Notes: generated by a model not told the origin, from the letters alone. A DNA stretch of 64,000 bases from Silicimonas sp. (GCA_022819605.1 JAJEGW010000032.1:1-64000); one strand, 5' to 3'. Positions 19,220 through 28,594 are shown, numbered from the stretch's first letter. Numbers and translations: made by a program.

Positions 19220-19748
19220 CCGTGTAATATCTCGGTGACCGCATCCGTCCCTGCCGGACGATGACGATTTCTGGATCGCACCGGATGCAAATGTAATTGG
19301 CGATGTTCGGATTGGCCGGAAGCGCTCAATCTGGTTCTCGACCACGTTTCGGGGTGACAGCGAACCGATCGTGATAGGCGCGGGTTCAAACGTGCAGGGC
19401 AACACGGTGATCCATACGGATCCGGGCTTTCCATGCTTGATCGGCGCAAACGTCTTGGTCGGACATAAGGCCATGCTTCATGGCTGTACGATCAGGGACA
19501 ATGCCCTGGTGGGAATGGGCGCGACGATTCTCAACGGCGCGGTGATCGGCTCGAACTGTCTCGTCGGAGCGGGAACGCTTTTCCCCGAAGGCAAGGAGAT
19601 ACCGGACGGCTCGCTTTTGATTGGCATGCCGGTCAAGGTCGTGCGCCAAGTCGAGGAGCGACACGTCGAGATGATTCGGGAGGCAGCCGAGCACTACCAG
19701 CGGCGTCAGCGGGAATACCGAGCGGGTCTGGCCGTGGTGGACCGCTGA
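19216..19748 (+). pseudogene. Gamma-class carbonic anhydrase family protein, broken at the N-terminus
   Basis: Most of the left-handed beta-helix protein is intact: WIAPDANVIGDVRIG, NVQGNTVIHTDPGF, VGHKAMLHGCTI, LVGMGATILNGAVIG and GMPVKVVRQV, including the three metal-site histidines of this family (VIHTD, GHKAMLHG). However the first 15 codons carry two lesions. The expected TTG-ACC-GTG-TAC-TAT start region has TAA in place of a Tyr codon at 19225-19227, and one C is missing near 19245, so YLGDRI and PSLPDDDDFW lie in different frames. A shorter protein could begin at GTG 19371 but would lack the first helix turns. In relatives this gene begins exactly at the gmk stop. Confidence 0.75.
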
Positions 19749-19842
19749 AGTTCAACTGCCGGGGTCCCGCGTTGCCGGGCGTCATGCCCCGGGGCCGGCC
19801 ACGACGTGCAAGGGCGATGCAACCAGATGCCAGCCTGGCTCA

Positions 19843-19870
19843 GGGGGCAGGGGGCAGGGGACCAGACGGG
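19843..19870 (+). other. Potential G-quadruplex motif upstream of phoR
   Basis: Four guanine tracts (5, 5, 4 and 3 Gs) separated by CA, CA and a seven-base loop fit the canonical four-tract quadruplex pattern. It lies 136 bases before the phoR start on the coding strand. The first two repeats are a perfect tandem GGGGGCA, so slippage may have created it. Formation in the cell is not shown. Confidence 0.4.
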
Positions 19871-20005
19871 CCCTTGGTGGCGAGAGTCTCGACATGTGGC
19901 GGCGTGAGGCAGGCCGGGCAGTGTTTCATGGCAGGCGCGTGCCGGGTGGCGGCTTCAACCCTGCTGTCGCATGCAGTAACGTGACGGGACAGGCACAAAC
20001 GGGCC

Positions 20006-21073
20006 ATGGACATGTCGGACAGCATCGTCGAAGCGATTTCCATTCCCGGAATTCTGGTCGATCAGAATGGCCGCATCAGTGAATCCAACGCGGCCGCACG
20101 GCGGCTATTCTCGGATCAGATCAACGGACGCCACTACATTGCCGCATTGCGACAGCCATCGATTCTGGATGCGCTGGAACGGGCATTGGCGGCAGGCGAA
20201 ACGACGTCGGCTCAGTTTCTTGCTGCGGACGAGCGCGGTGACGTCGCATTCGAAGCGACCTGCACTCCCGTTGGCGACACGGGGCACGTGCTGGCTTGCT
20301 TCGAGGATCGCACCGCGATGGAAGAAGCGGGGCAGATGCGGCGTGATTTCGTGGCAAATGTCAGTCACGAACTCCGGACGCCGTTGACAGCGCTCGTCGG
20401 GTTCATCGAAACCCTGCGCGGGACCGCGCGCGACGACACAGCGGTGCGGGAGAGATTCCTTGGCATAATGGAGCGAGAGGCCAGTCGGATGAACCGGTTG
20501 GTTGCCGACCTCCTGTCGTTGAGCCGGGTCGAAGCGGAAGAACGGTTGCAGCCGACGAATCCGGTCCAACTCCCCGCCGTCGTTCACTCCGTCGTAAATG
20601 CGCTTGGACCGCTGGCAGCCGAGCACGATGTGCGAGTTAGTACTTCCGGCCTTGAATGCGAATTCAGCGTTCCAGGCGATGCCGATCAATTGGCTCAGGT
20701 GACGACGAACCTGGTTGAGAACGCCATCAAGCATTCGGGGCCGGGTGCTGCCGTGGATGTTTCCGTGCAATTGACGGACGCACATCCGATGATTCAGGGC
20801 GATGCTGCACTATTGGTCGTGTCTGATACCGGTGTCGGCATCGACGACTTTCACGTTCCCCGATTGACCGAACGGTTCTACCGGATCGACTCGCATCGGT
20901 CGCGCGAGATGGGCGGCACTGGGCTCGGGCTTGCGATCGTGAAGCACATCGTCAATCGACACCGGGGACGGCTTCGCATCGAAAGCGAGATGGGCAAGGG
21001 CAGTCGTTTTTTGGTTGTTCTGCCACGTGGTGTGGCGCACGCGCGTCACGAAAATTCGGACGAATTGTCATAA
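20006..21073 (+). CDS. phoR: Phosphate regulon sensor histidine kinase (PhoR-like)
   Basis: A 355-residue kinase that would phosphorylate PhoB under phosphate limitation. It begins with a PAS-like domain (MDMSDSIVEAISIPGILVDQ), then the HisKA box FVANVSHELRTPLTALVGF (His about 118) and the ATPase domain with N-box LVENAIKHSG, G1 box VSDTGVGI and G2 box GGTGLGLAIVKHI. No membrane segment is present before the PAS domain, unlike E. coli PhoR; this soluble-looking form is usual in Rhodobacterales. Normally followed by pstSCAB-phoU-phoB, but here only phoU and phoB remain intact downstream. Confidence 0.88.
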   Translation: MDMSDSIVEAISIPGILVDQNGRISESNAAARRLFSDQINGRHYIAALRQPSILDALERALAAGETTSAQFLAADERGDVAFEATCTPVGDTGHVLACFEDRTAMEEAGQMRRDFVANVSHELRTPLTALVGFIETLRGTARDDTAVRERFLGIMEREASRMNRLVADLLSLSRVEAEERLQPTNPVQLPAVVHSVVNALGPLAAEHDVRVSTSGLECEFSVPGDADQLAQVTTNLVENAIKHSGPGAAVDVSVQLTDAHPMIQGDAALLVVSDTGVGIDDFHVPRLTERFYRIDSHRSREMGGTGLGLAIVKHIVNRHRGRLRIESEMGKGSRFLVVLPRGVAHARHENSDELS

Positions 21074-21173
21074 TACATTTATGGAGATGTAACAAAAGCG
21101 CAGACAGCGACTCTTAGATGACGGTCACCGGGCTGAGTGGCACGGTCCAGTTTAACCAGGGGAAGGCTCTATA

Positions 21174-21545
21174 TTGAACGCGAAAGTGACCGCCCCAGAA
21201 GCGGCGAGTCTCGCACTGTCATGGCGCGCCGCCAATGCCCGAGACAAGGTTCATGTCGCGGGGTCGCCAAAGCTGATGCCATTTGCCTCGATCGGTTTCG
21301 AGACCCTACCTGCCGAAGGTCGGGCCGTGCTCGTTTCTCAATTCAATTGCAGCCGCCCGTGTCGCGAAAACCATCGACGAGTTGATGCGGAACTCTTCGA
21401 TCGCTATCTTCACGGACTTGATTCAGCAGGCGGCCAAGGGAAGGCAGGAGACTGCCTTTGCCATCGCGTCGGACACGTGGAGATTGGCGGCACTGGAAAG
21501 ATGATAGCCGGACCCGAATGCCGCCGGGCGGACAGCGACATCATC
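21174..21545 (+). pseudogene. Relic of pstS (phosphate-binding protein) where the pst operon should be
   Basis: Codons from 21174 read a signal-peptide-like SLALSWRAANA followed by RDKVHVAGSPKLMPFASI, which matches the export signal and first mature strand of PstS (ALA-RDQI-I-GSSTV-PF-T-V). After about 45 codons similarity stops. A different frame then reads AKTIDELMRNSSIAIFTDLI and AFAIASDTWRLA, coding-like but not recognised. The remaining pstS sequence and all of pstC, pstA and pstB are absent between phoR and phoU. This looks like a large deletion that removed the high-affinity transporter. Confidence 0.55.
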
Positions 21546-21570
21546 GGCCGAAATGGATAGGAGCACGGAA

Positions 21571-22281
21571 ATGAACGAGCAACACATTGCCTCCGCGTTC
21601 GACCGCGACCTTGAAGCGCTCCAGGGGATGTTGATGAAGATGGGTGGCTTGGTTGAAAGCGCGATCCTTGACAGCGTCAAGTCGCTTGAGGTGCGTGACA
21701 TCGAGCTGTCCAAGAAGGTCAGGGACGAGGACGCGGCAATCGATGAACTTGAGGAACAAATCAATGATGAAGCGACCCGCATAATTGCGCTTCGGGCACC
21801 CACGGCAGGCGATCTGAGAACCGTTCTGACAGTGATAAGGATCAGCGCCAATCTCGAGCGTTGCGGCGACTATGCAAAGAACCTCGCCAAGCGAACGCAG
21901 GTGCTGGCGGAATCTCCGCGTGTCGAAGACGCGGATTTGTCGATCAAGCGAATTGCGCGCGAAGTGCAATTCATGCTCAAAGACGTTTTGGACGCATTCA
22001 TTCAGCGCGACGCCGATCTGGCAGAGCGGATCATCTTGCGCGACGAAGACGTGGATCAGTTTTACAGCTCGATCTTTCGCGAGCTCTTGACTTACATGAT
22101 GGAGGATCCACGCAACATCACGCCGTGCATGCATCTCCACTTCATCGCCAAGAACATGGAGAGGATCGGAGATCACGTGACCAACATCGCGGAGCAGGTG
22201 GTTTACATGGCCACCGGCAAGTTCCCCGATGATTCAAGACCGAAGAAGGATCGGACTCCCTACATCAACGAAGGAGCCTGA
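21571..22281 (+). CDS. phoU: Phosphate-specific transport system accessory protein PhoU
   Basis: A 236-residue all-helical cytoplasmic protein made of two PhoU repeats. The metal-binding helix motifs are seen in the first half (LRTVLTVIRISANLERCGDYAKNLAKR) and in the second (TPCMHLHFIAKNMERIGDHVTNIAE), each with the E/D-R-x-G-D signature. PhoU normally links the PstB ATPase to PhoR so that PhoR is silent when phosphate is plentiful. With pst genes lost, its partner is missing unless pst exists elsewhere. Start at MNEQHIASAF is preferred since AGGAG precedes it by about eight bases; an in-frame Met six codons earlier overlaps that site. Confidence 0.93.
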   Translation: MNEQHIASAFDRDLEALQGMLMKMGGLVESAILDSVKSLEVRDIELSKKVRDEDAAIDELEEQINDEATRIIALRAPTAGDLRTVLTVIRISANLERCGDYAKNLAKRTQVLAESPRVEDADLSIKRIAREVQFMLKDVLDAFIQRDADLAERIILRDEDVDQFYSSIFRELLTYMMEDPRNITPCMHLHFIAKNMERIGDHVTNIAEQVVYMATGKFPDDSRPKKDRTPYINEGA

Positions 22282-22284
22282 GAA

Positions 22285-22974
22285 ATGCCGGCCAATTTGC
22301 CATGCGTACTTGTTGTCGAGGACGAGGCTGCCCAACGCGAGGTTCTGGCGTACAATCTCCGGGCGGAAGGCTTCGTCGTCTCCAGAGCGGAAAGCGGTGA
22401 CGATGCGCTCTTGCTGGTGGAGGAAGCTCCTCCGGACGTAATCATTCTCGATTGGATGCTTCCAGGCGTTTCGGGCATCGAGATCTGTCGCCGCCTGAAA
22501 TCGCGTGCCGAAACGCGGAACATTCCCGTCATCATGCTGACGGCGCGGTCGGAAGAGGGGGACCGCGTGCGCGGCTTGGAAATCGGCGCCGACGATTACG
22601 TGATCAAGCCGTATTCCGTTGCTGAACTCATGGCTCGGGTCAGAACGCAGTTGCGGCGCATTCGTCCGACGACAGTTGGCATGCGGCTGCAATTCGAGGA
22701 CATCGTGCTTGATTCCGAGACGCACAAGGTCACGCGCAACGAAAAGCCGATCAAGCTTGGCCCGACCGAGTTTCGCCTGCTGGCAGCGTTCATGGACAAG
22801 CCGGGCCGGGTCTGGTCGCGGGAACAACTGCTCGACCGAGTCTGGGGCCGGGACATCTACGTGAACACGCGTACGGTCGATGTCCACATCGGCCGGCTCC
22901 GCAAGGCGCTGTGCAAGCACGGAGGGACCAATCCGGTTCGCACCGTGCGCAGCGCAGGCTACGCCTTGGGCTGA
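22285..22974 (+). CDS. phoB: Phosphate regulon response regulator PhoB
   Basis: A 229-residue OmpR/PhoB-type regulator. The receiver domain has the acidic pair VVEDEAAQRE, phospho-acceptor Asp in IILDWMLPGVSG (about 53), and the conserved Thr/Lys in IMLTARSEE and DYVIKPYSV. The C-terminal winged helix shows LGPTEFRLLAAFM, VWSREQLLDRVWG and RTVDVHIGRLRKAL. It follows phoU after three bases, so the two are co-transcribed with phoR. It binds pho boxes and activates phosphate-starvation genes. Confidence 0.94.
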   Translation: MPANLPCVLVVEDEAAQREVLAYNLRAEGFVVSRAESGDDALLLVEEAPPDVIILDWMLPGVSGIEICRRLKSRAETRNIPVIMLTARSEEGDRVRGLEIGADDYVIKPYSVAELMARVRTQLRRIRPTTVGMRLQFEDIVLDSETHKVTRNEKPIKLGPTEFRLLAAFMDKPGRVWSREQLLDRVWGRDIYVNTRTVDVHIGRLRKALCKHGGTNPVRTVRSAGYALG

Positions 22975-23357
22975 CCCAAAAGGCGCATAATAGGCATTAT
23001 GTTAAATTTATAGAATATTTCAGCCGAAGGATGCAAGTCCAGGCAGAGCATCAGTTCAATAGGAATAAACAATTTAAATTCATGCAGTTATCTGATAAAA
23101 TTAAAGTGATTTACCCAAGTGAGAAGCACAAAATTCCGGAGGTCATTGAGCAAGCGCTTCGAATTCCGGCAACACATCGGCGCTCGTCTGCCCAAACCGG
23201 ATTGTTGAAGAAACTCATGTCGAAACGCCCGAAGCCAATGAGTTGTCGTCTCCCGGCAATCCTGAAGAATCGAGCATTCTGAATTCAGGGGCACGACTTG
23301 CCCCCCAAGGTTTTGGTGCTTCTCGTCGACACGCAAAGTCGCAGTGGAGTAACGCCT
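22975..23357. other. AT-rich intergenic region downstream of phoB
   Basis: No gene seen. The first 170 bases are markedly richer in A and T than the surroundings, with runs such as TTTAAATT, and contain short frames without family resemblance. phoB and the DUF3047 gene converge on this region, so transcription ends should lie here, but I could not find a clean hairpin plus T-run. Confidence 0.35.
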
Positions 23358-24011
23358 TTACTCCAGATGCAGGTCAGAAACAGACGCCACAATCCGCCCG
23401 TTCGTATCATCGCTGTCCGCCAGGACGGCAATGCCGATCAAAACGCCTGGCTCGCGGCGGAAGGCGGAGCGAAAATCACGCAGGAAATCAACCCTCTCCC
23501 GGAATTGTCCGGTCTCCGCCGAACGCAGGACCTTTATGCGCAGCCGCGGCGAATAAGGGCTCGCAAGAACCGCACCGGTCTGATGCGCCCCGCCCCAAAC
23601 GTAGATCAGCGCCCGCGCACTTTCCTCGTTCAGGATCCGGCGTGCGCTTTTCCCTTCCAACGCGGCGGCGCGGTCGCGATCGGCAAAGACAAAATAGAGC
23701 GCAAGGTTGCGATCATCGCCCCCCTTGATTGTCAGATCCGTCGCAGACACACCTTCGCCCACGCTCCAGAACCAGCTCGCGGAACTCGCGAACCGGCTTG
23801 CCTCTCCGACCGAACGCCACAACAGCGAGACTGATCCGTCGGAGACAACGTCCAGCTGCCTTCCCCGTTGGGCATACTCATTCGAGAAGAGACGAAAGAA
23901 ACCTTGCTCCTCCCAACTGCCGTCGAACAAGATGACCTCCATGGCGCTTGCTGGCGCGAGCCCGAGCAAGGCGAGGGCAAATGGGAATAGAGCCTGAGTG
24001 AACCTGCGCAT
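23358..24011 (-). CDS. DUF3047 domain-containing secreted protein
   Basis: A 217-residue protein of unknown function with a clear signal peptide (MRRFTQALFPFALALLGLAPASA). The mature part follows the DUF3047 pattern: FSNEYAQRGRQLDVVSDGSVSLL, a central SWFWSVGEGVSATDLTIKGGDD, LALYFVFAD, then RALIYVWGG, GAVLASPY and a C-terminal GIAVLADSDDT-SVSDL. The ADSDDT run looks like a metal or sugar site but no activity is established for the family. The Met at residue 13 of the longer frame is chosen as start because it leads directly into the signal peptide. It is isolated: an IS relic lies upstream and phoB is convergent. Confidence 0.85.
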   Translation of the reverse strand: MRRFTQALFPFALALLGLAPASAMEVILFDGSWEEQGFFRLFSNEYAQRGRQLDVVSDGSVSLLWRSVGEASRFASSASWFWSVGEGVSATDLTIKGGDDRNLALYFVFADRDRAAALEGKSARRILNEESARALIYVWGGAHQTGAVLASPYSPRLRIKVLRSAETGQFRERVDFLRDFRSAFRREPGVLIGIAVLADSDDTNGRIVASVSDLHLE

Positions 24012-24159
24012 GACAATGCTCACATCCACCAGGCGCCCGCGCGGCATCCGGAACCCCCATGAGAATCATCGTCAAGTTCTCCATTGGTGACACAAGTCCG
24101 AGCAGCACTCTTGAACCACCGCCCATGACCGGCCCCCGTGGGGTGATCCGGCTTTATTG

Positions 24160-24345
24160 TCAGTGCATCGCAGGCCTCTGGTCCATCGGAACGATGCTGT
24201 CCGGCGCCGATGGCCGATGACCCAAGGCGCTGTGCGGCCTGACGGTATTGCAATGGACGCGCCATCGTTCAGTCAGGATATGCGCTTCTCCGAGCGGGTG
24301 GAAGGTTTCGCCGCCAATTGAATGAACCATCGGGTCGCCGCGCTC
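24160..24345 (-). pseudogene. IS3-family transposase OrfB 3' relic
   Basis: The minus strand encodes GGETFHPLGEAHILTERWRV then HCNTVRPHSALGHRPSAPDS and IVPMDQRPAMH before a stop. This is the well-known end of IS3-group DDE transposases (E-L-EA--I-EWR-HYN--RPHSSLGYRPPAP). The catalytic DDE core and OrfA are absent, and no inverted repeats could be matched. It marks an old insertion between the DUF3047 gene and tsf. Confidence 0.75.
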
Positions 24346-25265
24346 ACGCGCGGCTGCCTTCTCCCCTGCCCCTGCTTTCATCTGCCTGCCAAGCGGCGCG
24401 TGCCAACTTGAACGCTGCTGCCAAGAAAGATCGCTGGCAGGCATGGGCCGGATGGTCAACTTGAATGGTATCGTGCGCATCGTTGAATGACAAAGGGCTC
24501 GCGCTTTGCATTGTCTGATGAGGTCCGACAGTTCGCCACTGGCGCCCCAGACGCGCCTTCCTCAGCCATTCGGTGGCTTCAGATTCGCGGCTTACCAGCA
24601 AAACCGGACCGCTTGGCTGCGATAGAACCTGCGCCACAGGATGGCCTCCGTCAGCAAGGGTGCGCGCGAAAGTCTCGATGCTGTCCCATACAGTCGACGG
24701 ATCCCCGAACGGTCGATGATCGATCTCAGTTGGGCCTCCTCCAGGCCGCAAGGCAGCACCTACGACCTTCTTCCAACCGAGATGCCGATCCGTTTCGGAC
24801 AAGAGTTCGACGGTCATCACAGGGCCGAGGCGCTGATGCTCCAGGTGCATCGTCACGAACCGCGCGCCCATTGCAGGCGTGTCTGCGCGAGTGGAGGCGG
24901 CCTTCGAGGATCTGGCGGGCATCGACCACGCAGCCCGCGCCGAGATCGTCTAAGAACGCTTGAAGAACCTAAAGCCAGCCCGCGAGCCGCCGTCTACGTA
25001 CTCGACGATGACCAGGTCGCTTCACGGCTTGACGATGCTGCATCGAGACCCTGAACAGCACGACATGAGTCCAAATTGTCAGAATCGGTGACATTTCCGC
25101 GAATGGGCGGACGGTGCAACATTGAAGAAGAATTCCGCCGTGGACGATATCCCCGAAACAGCCACGCAGGCCCGCCTGAAGTTGTGGCAATTCCGGGGAA
25201 ACCGGCAATTGCGGCAGATTTCTCCGTCAGGCATTGGGTTCTTCGTCGTGTGTCGCTGGATCTTG
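24346..25265. other. Decayed or non-coding region between the IS3 relic and tsf
   Basis: Long chance frames exist on both strands, but none shows a family motif over more than a few residues, and frames switch repeatedly. I interpret this as debris from insertion and decay. A plus frame at about 24770-24870 (STYDLLPTEMPIRFGQEF) and a minus frame at 24700-24920 have protein-like composition but I do not recognise them. Confidence 0.35.
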
Positions 25266-26141
25266 CTACATCTGGGCAACCTTTGCGACCTCTGCCGCGA
25301 AATCCTCTTCCTTCTTCTCGATGCCTTCACCAACCTCGAGGCGAATGAAGCCCGTCACCTCGATTCCGGCCTCTTCCGCCGCCTTGCCGACCGTAAGGTC
25401 AGGATTCACGACAAATGCCTGGTTCAGGAGCGTGGATTCGGCAATGAACTTCCTCATCCGACCCTCGATCATCTTCTCTATGACTGCCTCTGGTTTCCCG
25501 CTTTCACGCGCGATCTCCATCTGGATGTCGCGCTCCTTCTCGACTACGGCGGCATCGAGGCTGGCCTCGTCAAGCGCGGCGGGATTGATGGCCGCAACGT
25601 GCATGGCAATCTGCCGCGGAAGTTCCGAAACCGCACCCGAATACGCCACCAGGACCCCGATCTTGCCCACGCCCTGGGCCACGGCGTTATGCGTGTATGA
25701 GGCAACCTGATCGCCATTCAGGCCGGCCATTCTGCGAAGCTGGATGTTCTCGCCGATCTTGGCCACGGCATCGATGATCACATCCGAGACGGGTTTCCCG
25801 CCCAGGTTCGCAGACTTCAACTCTTCGATGTCGTCGACGTCAAGTGCAGCAGTGGCCAGGCCCGTGACCATCGACTGGAACTCCTCGTTCTTGGCGACAA
25901 AGTCGGTTTCGGAGTTCACCTCCACGGCAACGCCCCTGCCCCCGTCGGTCCTGATGGCAACGAGGCCTTCGGCGGTCGTGCGTCCTGACTTCTTGTCTGC
26001 CTTCGCCAGACCCTTCGTGCGAAGCCAATCCACGGCGGCCTCCATGTCGCCATCCGCCTCCTCTAGAGCCTTCTTGGCATCCATCATTCCCGCGCCGGTA
26101 GCGTCGCGAAGCTCTTTCACAAGTGCTGCAGTGATTGCCAT
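25266..26141 (-). CDS. tsf: Elongation factor Ts
   Basis: A 291-residue guanine-nucleotide exchange factor for EF-Tu. The N-terminal UBA-like domain starts [32 protein letters not shown], followed by [16 protein letters not shown] and the core domain with [14 protein letters not shown], the TDFV contact to EF-Tu. The two dimer-like subdomains and C-terminal module are full length for the bacterial form. It follows rpsB after 71 bases in the same direction, the near-universal rpsB-tsf order, and is surely co-transcribed with it. Confidence 0.97.
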   Translation of the reverse strand: MAITAALVKELRDATGAGMMDAKKALEEADGDMEAAVDWLRTKGLAKADKKSGRTTAEGLVAIRTDGGRGVAVEVNSETDFVAKNEEFQSMVTGLATAALDVDDIEELKSANLGGKPVSDVIIDAVAKIGENIQLRRMAGLNGDQVASYTHNAVAQGVGKIGVLVAYSGAVSELPRQIAMHVAAINPAALDEASLDAAVVEKERDIQMEIARESGKPEAVIEKMIEGRMRKFIAESTLLNQAFVVNPDLTVGKAAEEAGIEVTGFIRLEVGEGIEKKEEDFAAEVAKVAQM

Positions 26142-26212
26142 CTTGGCTCTCCTTGACCGCGTGTTCCGGGCACGGTTCCCCGTGCCTTGGTTTTCATCTG
26201 CTTGATTCGGCT

Positions 26213-27430
26213 TCAGTCAGCCTTTTCGACTTCGGCAGGCTTCTTCGGCGCGGCTGACTCTTCGGCTTCCGGCTTGTCTTGCCCGGCAGTCGCGGTGTTC
26301 GCCGATGCATCTTCTCCGGCGGTTGCATCCTTGCCAGTGGTCGCGTTTGCGCCGGTGGTCTTGGCTGACGCCTTCTCCTCAGCTGCAGCGGCGTCCTTTT
26401 CTGGCGCTCCCGCCTCTGAGGCAGCCTTTTTTTCCACCGTGTCCTTGTCACCGTCAGGTACGCTTTCCGTCTCCGACGGGGCATCCGAACCCTTCTTGAC
26501 CGCTTTCTGTCCCGATGCAGGTTGGGCGGGCGCTTCTACGGCTGGGAGCACTTCCTTCTCAGTTGCGGACGCCTTCTTGCCGCTTGTGGCGTCGTCAGCC
26601 TTTGTCTCGTTCGCCTGTGCAACCTCGGCGGCCGGCACAGCACCCGGCGCATCTTCGGTCGCTTGTGCGTCAGCCTTCGCTTCAAGAGCTGGCTCCTCCG
26701 CAGCCGTTTCCATCTCGCCGAGGTCGATTCCGGCAGCGCCAAGCTGGGCACTCATGCCGTCAAGCGCAGCGCGGCTTACCAGGTCGCAGTAGAGCGCCAC
26801 TGCTCGCGAGGCGTCGTCATTGCCAGGAATGATGTAGTCAACGCCATCCGGCGTGCAGTTTGTGTCGACGACCGCAACGACAGGAATGCCAAGCTTCCTT
26901 GCTTCTGCGATCGCAAGGTCTTCCTTGTTCACGTCGATTACAAAGAGAAGATCCGGAACACCGCCCATTTCACGGATGCCGCCAAGCGAAGCCTGAAGCT
27001 TCGATTGCTCTCGCTCGATGCCAAGTCGTTCCTTCTTTGTCAGGCCCTCTGCACCTTCCGTCATCTGCTCGTCAATTTCGTTCAGACGTTTGATCGACTG
27101 CGAAACCGTCTTCCAGTTGGTCAACGTGCCGCCAAGCCAGCGGTGGTTCATGTAGTACTGTGCGCACTTCTCGGCAGCCTCGGCAATCGGCTTCTGCGCC
27201 TGTCGCTTCGTGCCGACAAAGAGCATGCGACCGTTTTTGGCCACGGTGTCACGGATGACATTCAACGCCGCGTCCAGCATTGGCACGGTCTGGGTCAAGT
27301 CGATGATGTGGATGCCATTGCGTTCACCATAGATGAATTCCGACATGCGTGGATTCCACCGTTGTGTCTGGTGACCGAAATGCACGCCAGCTTCCAGAAG
27401 CTGGCGCATCGTGAATTCAGGGAGCGCCAT
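26213..27430 (-). CDS. rpsB: 30S ribosomal protein S2 with a long C-terminal low-complexity extension
   Basis: A 405-residue S2. Residues 1 to about 250 are a standard S2 ([66 protein letters not shown]). S2 normally ends near 250-260, but here about 145 further residues rich in Ala, Glu, Lys, Asp and Thr follow, with loosely repeated [13 protein letters not shown] and EKAxA units. This tail is probably disordered. Alphaproteobacterial S2 proteins often have short A/E-rich tails, but this one is unusually long. The start at MALPEF has GGAAA upstream; the frame is open further upstream without family match. Confidence 0.95.
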   Translation of the reverse strand: MALPEFTMRQLLEAGVHFGHQTQRWNPRMSEFIYGERNGIHIIDLTQTVPMLDAALNVIRDTVAKNGRMLFVGTKRQAQKPIAEAAEKCAQYYMNHRWLGGTLTNWKTVSQSIKRLNEIDEQMTEGAEGLTKKERLGIEREQSKLQASLGGIREMGGVPDLLFVIDVNKEDLAIAEARKLGIPVVAVVDTNCTPDGVDYIIPGNDDASRAVALYCDLVSRAALDGMSAQLGAAGIDLGEMETAAEEPALEAKADAQATEDAPGAVPAAEVAQANETKADDATSGKKASATEKEVLPAVEAPAQPASGQKAVKKGSDAPSETESVPDGDKDTVEKKAASEAGAPEKDAAAAEEKASAKTTGANATTGKDATAGEDASANTATAGQDKPEAEESAAPKKPAEVEKAD

Positions 27431-27871
27431 ATCCATTTCCTTTCCCGGTTTGCGCCTCGGCAGGACGTCAGAGATCTCTCCCAACCGGCGGACCAAGCGA
27501 GGATGCATCCCCCGATGGCCCAAGTCCTGCCTGTGAATTGTGCGCGAATTATGATGGCGCGCCGACGGTTGCAAGCGAAAATCGCAAACACCTGAGATTT
27601 CCAGAAGGCAGAGAATTGGCAAATTGCAGATACCGCATTTTGTGCCAATTCCCGAACTTCATCCCCGGGAACCGTTCAGCGCATGACGGCACGAGCCTTT
27701 GGATCCACCGCCGACAACTGCGTCACCGGTAGCTTCGTGAGTGCTTCAATGAGAATGTGGACGCACGACATTGTCGTCGCAGGTCACCGGCCTTGAGGCA
27801 AGATCGCAACCAACTGCCGGTGGATTTCGTCGAATTGACATTCAGGGCCATTCAATTCTCGGACCAAGCGC
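27431..27871. other. Intergenic region between modA and rpsB
   Basis: It must hold the rpsB-tsf promoter and leader on the minus strand and the end of the modA transcript. No gene is visible and I could not assign a leader structure or terminator from inspection alone. Confidence 0.35.
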
Positions 27872-28594
27872 TCACTTTTCTGGGAGGTCGTAACCCGATT
27901 CCGCGATCAGGTCTTGTGCGCTTGCGGTCGCCAACCAGTCCCAGAACGCATGTGCAGCCTCGTTTTCGGAAGCGCGGGCGAGAAAGGCTGCATGCTGTGG
28001 AATGTCGGGAATCAGATTCTCAAGGTCGAATACTTCAGGTGCATCGAGAAACGGTACCTGTGACGCCGCGACAAAGGCGGCATCGGCGTTGCCGGTGTTG
28101 AAGAGAGTGGCTACTTGTCCCACGTTGATTACCAAAAGCGTCTTGAAGTCAGCGGTGTCCAGCTTCAATCGCTCCATCGCCCTCGTGGACGCCTTGCCAT
28201 AGGGCGCTGCAATCGGGTCGGCCAAGGCGACGCTTTTGCCGTCCAAGACCAAGGCAGCGGATTTTCGTGTCAAGGGTTCTCGTGACACCAATACAAGACG
28301 CCCCACCGCATAAGCGCGGGTTTCTGTCGCCCTTCCGTTGGCCAACAAAAGTGCCGGGCGCTCGGCATCGCCCGCAAGCAGCACGTCGAAAGGCGCACCG
28401 CGCACGACTTGCGTATAGAGATGTCCGGTGGCGCCGTGACTGATGCCGATGGAGAATCCTGTCTCACCTTCAAATTCGGCGGCGAGCTTTAGAGCAGTCG
28501 TGACGAAATTCGACGACACGGCAACGGTCACGTCTGCGGCCGTCGCGAGACCGGCCCAACATGCAAGAACGAGAGAAGCAAATGCGTGTTTCAT
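27872..28594 (-). CDS. modA: Molybdate ABC transporter substrate-binding protein (ModA-like)
   Basis: A 240-residue periplasmic binding protein with signal peptide (MKHAFASLVLACWAGLATAA). The mature start DVTVAVSSNF, then ALKLAAEFEGETG, ISHGATGHLYTQVVRGAPFDVLLAGDAERP is the classic ModA pattern in which the Ser of SSNF and the Ser/Thr of the HGATG turn bind oxyanion. Near the end LFNTGNADAAFVAASQV matches the family's hinge. No modB or modC is adjacent; the tRNA-Leu gene lies upstream. An orphan binding protein, so it may serve a transporter elsewhere or bind a different oxyanion. Confidence 0.85.
   Translation of the reverse strand: MKHAFASLVLACWAGLATAADVTVAVSSNFVTTALKLAAEFEGETGFSIGISHGATGHLYTQVVRGAPFDVLLAGDAERPALLLANGRATETRAYAVGRLVLVSREPLTRKSAALVLDGKSVALADPIAAPYGKASTRAMERLKLDTADFKTLLVINVGQVATLFNTGNADAAFVAASQVPFLDAPEVFDLENLIPDIPQHAAFLARASENEAAHAFWDWLATASAQDLIAESGYDLPEK

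Noticed and set aside
21065-21130. Possible pho box near the phoR stop (TTGTCATAATACATTTAT)
   Set aside because: Only the first half resembles CTGTCAT; the second half has too many mismatches to claim a PhoB site.
22980-23140. AT-rich tract after phoB as a mobile-element end or origin
   Set aside because: No inverted repeats, DnaA boxes or coding remnants could be identified.
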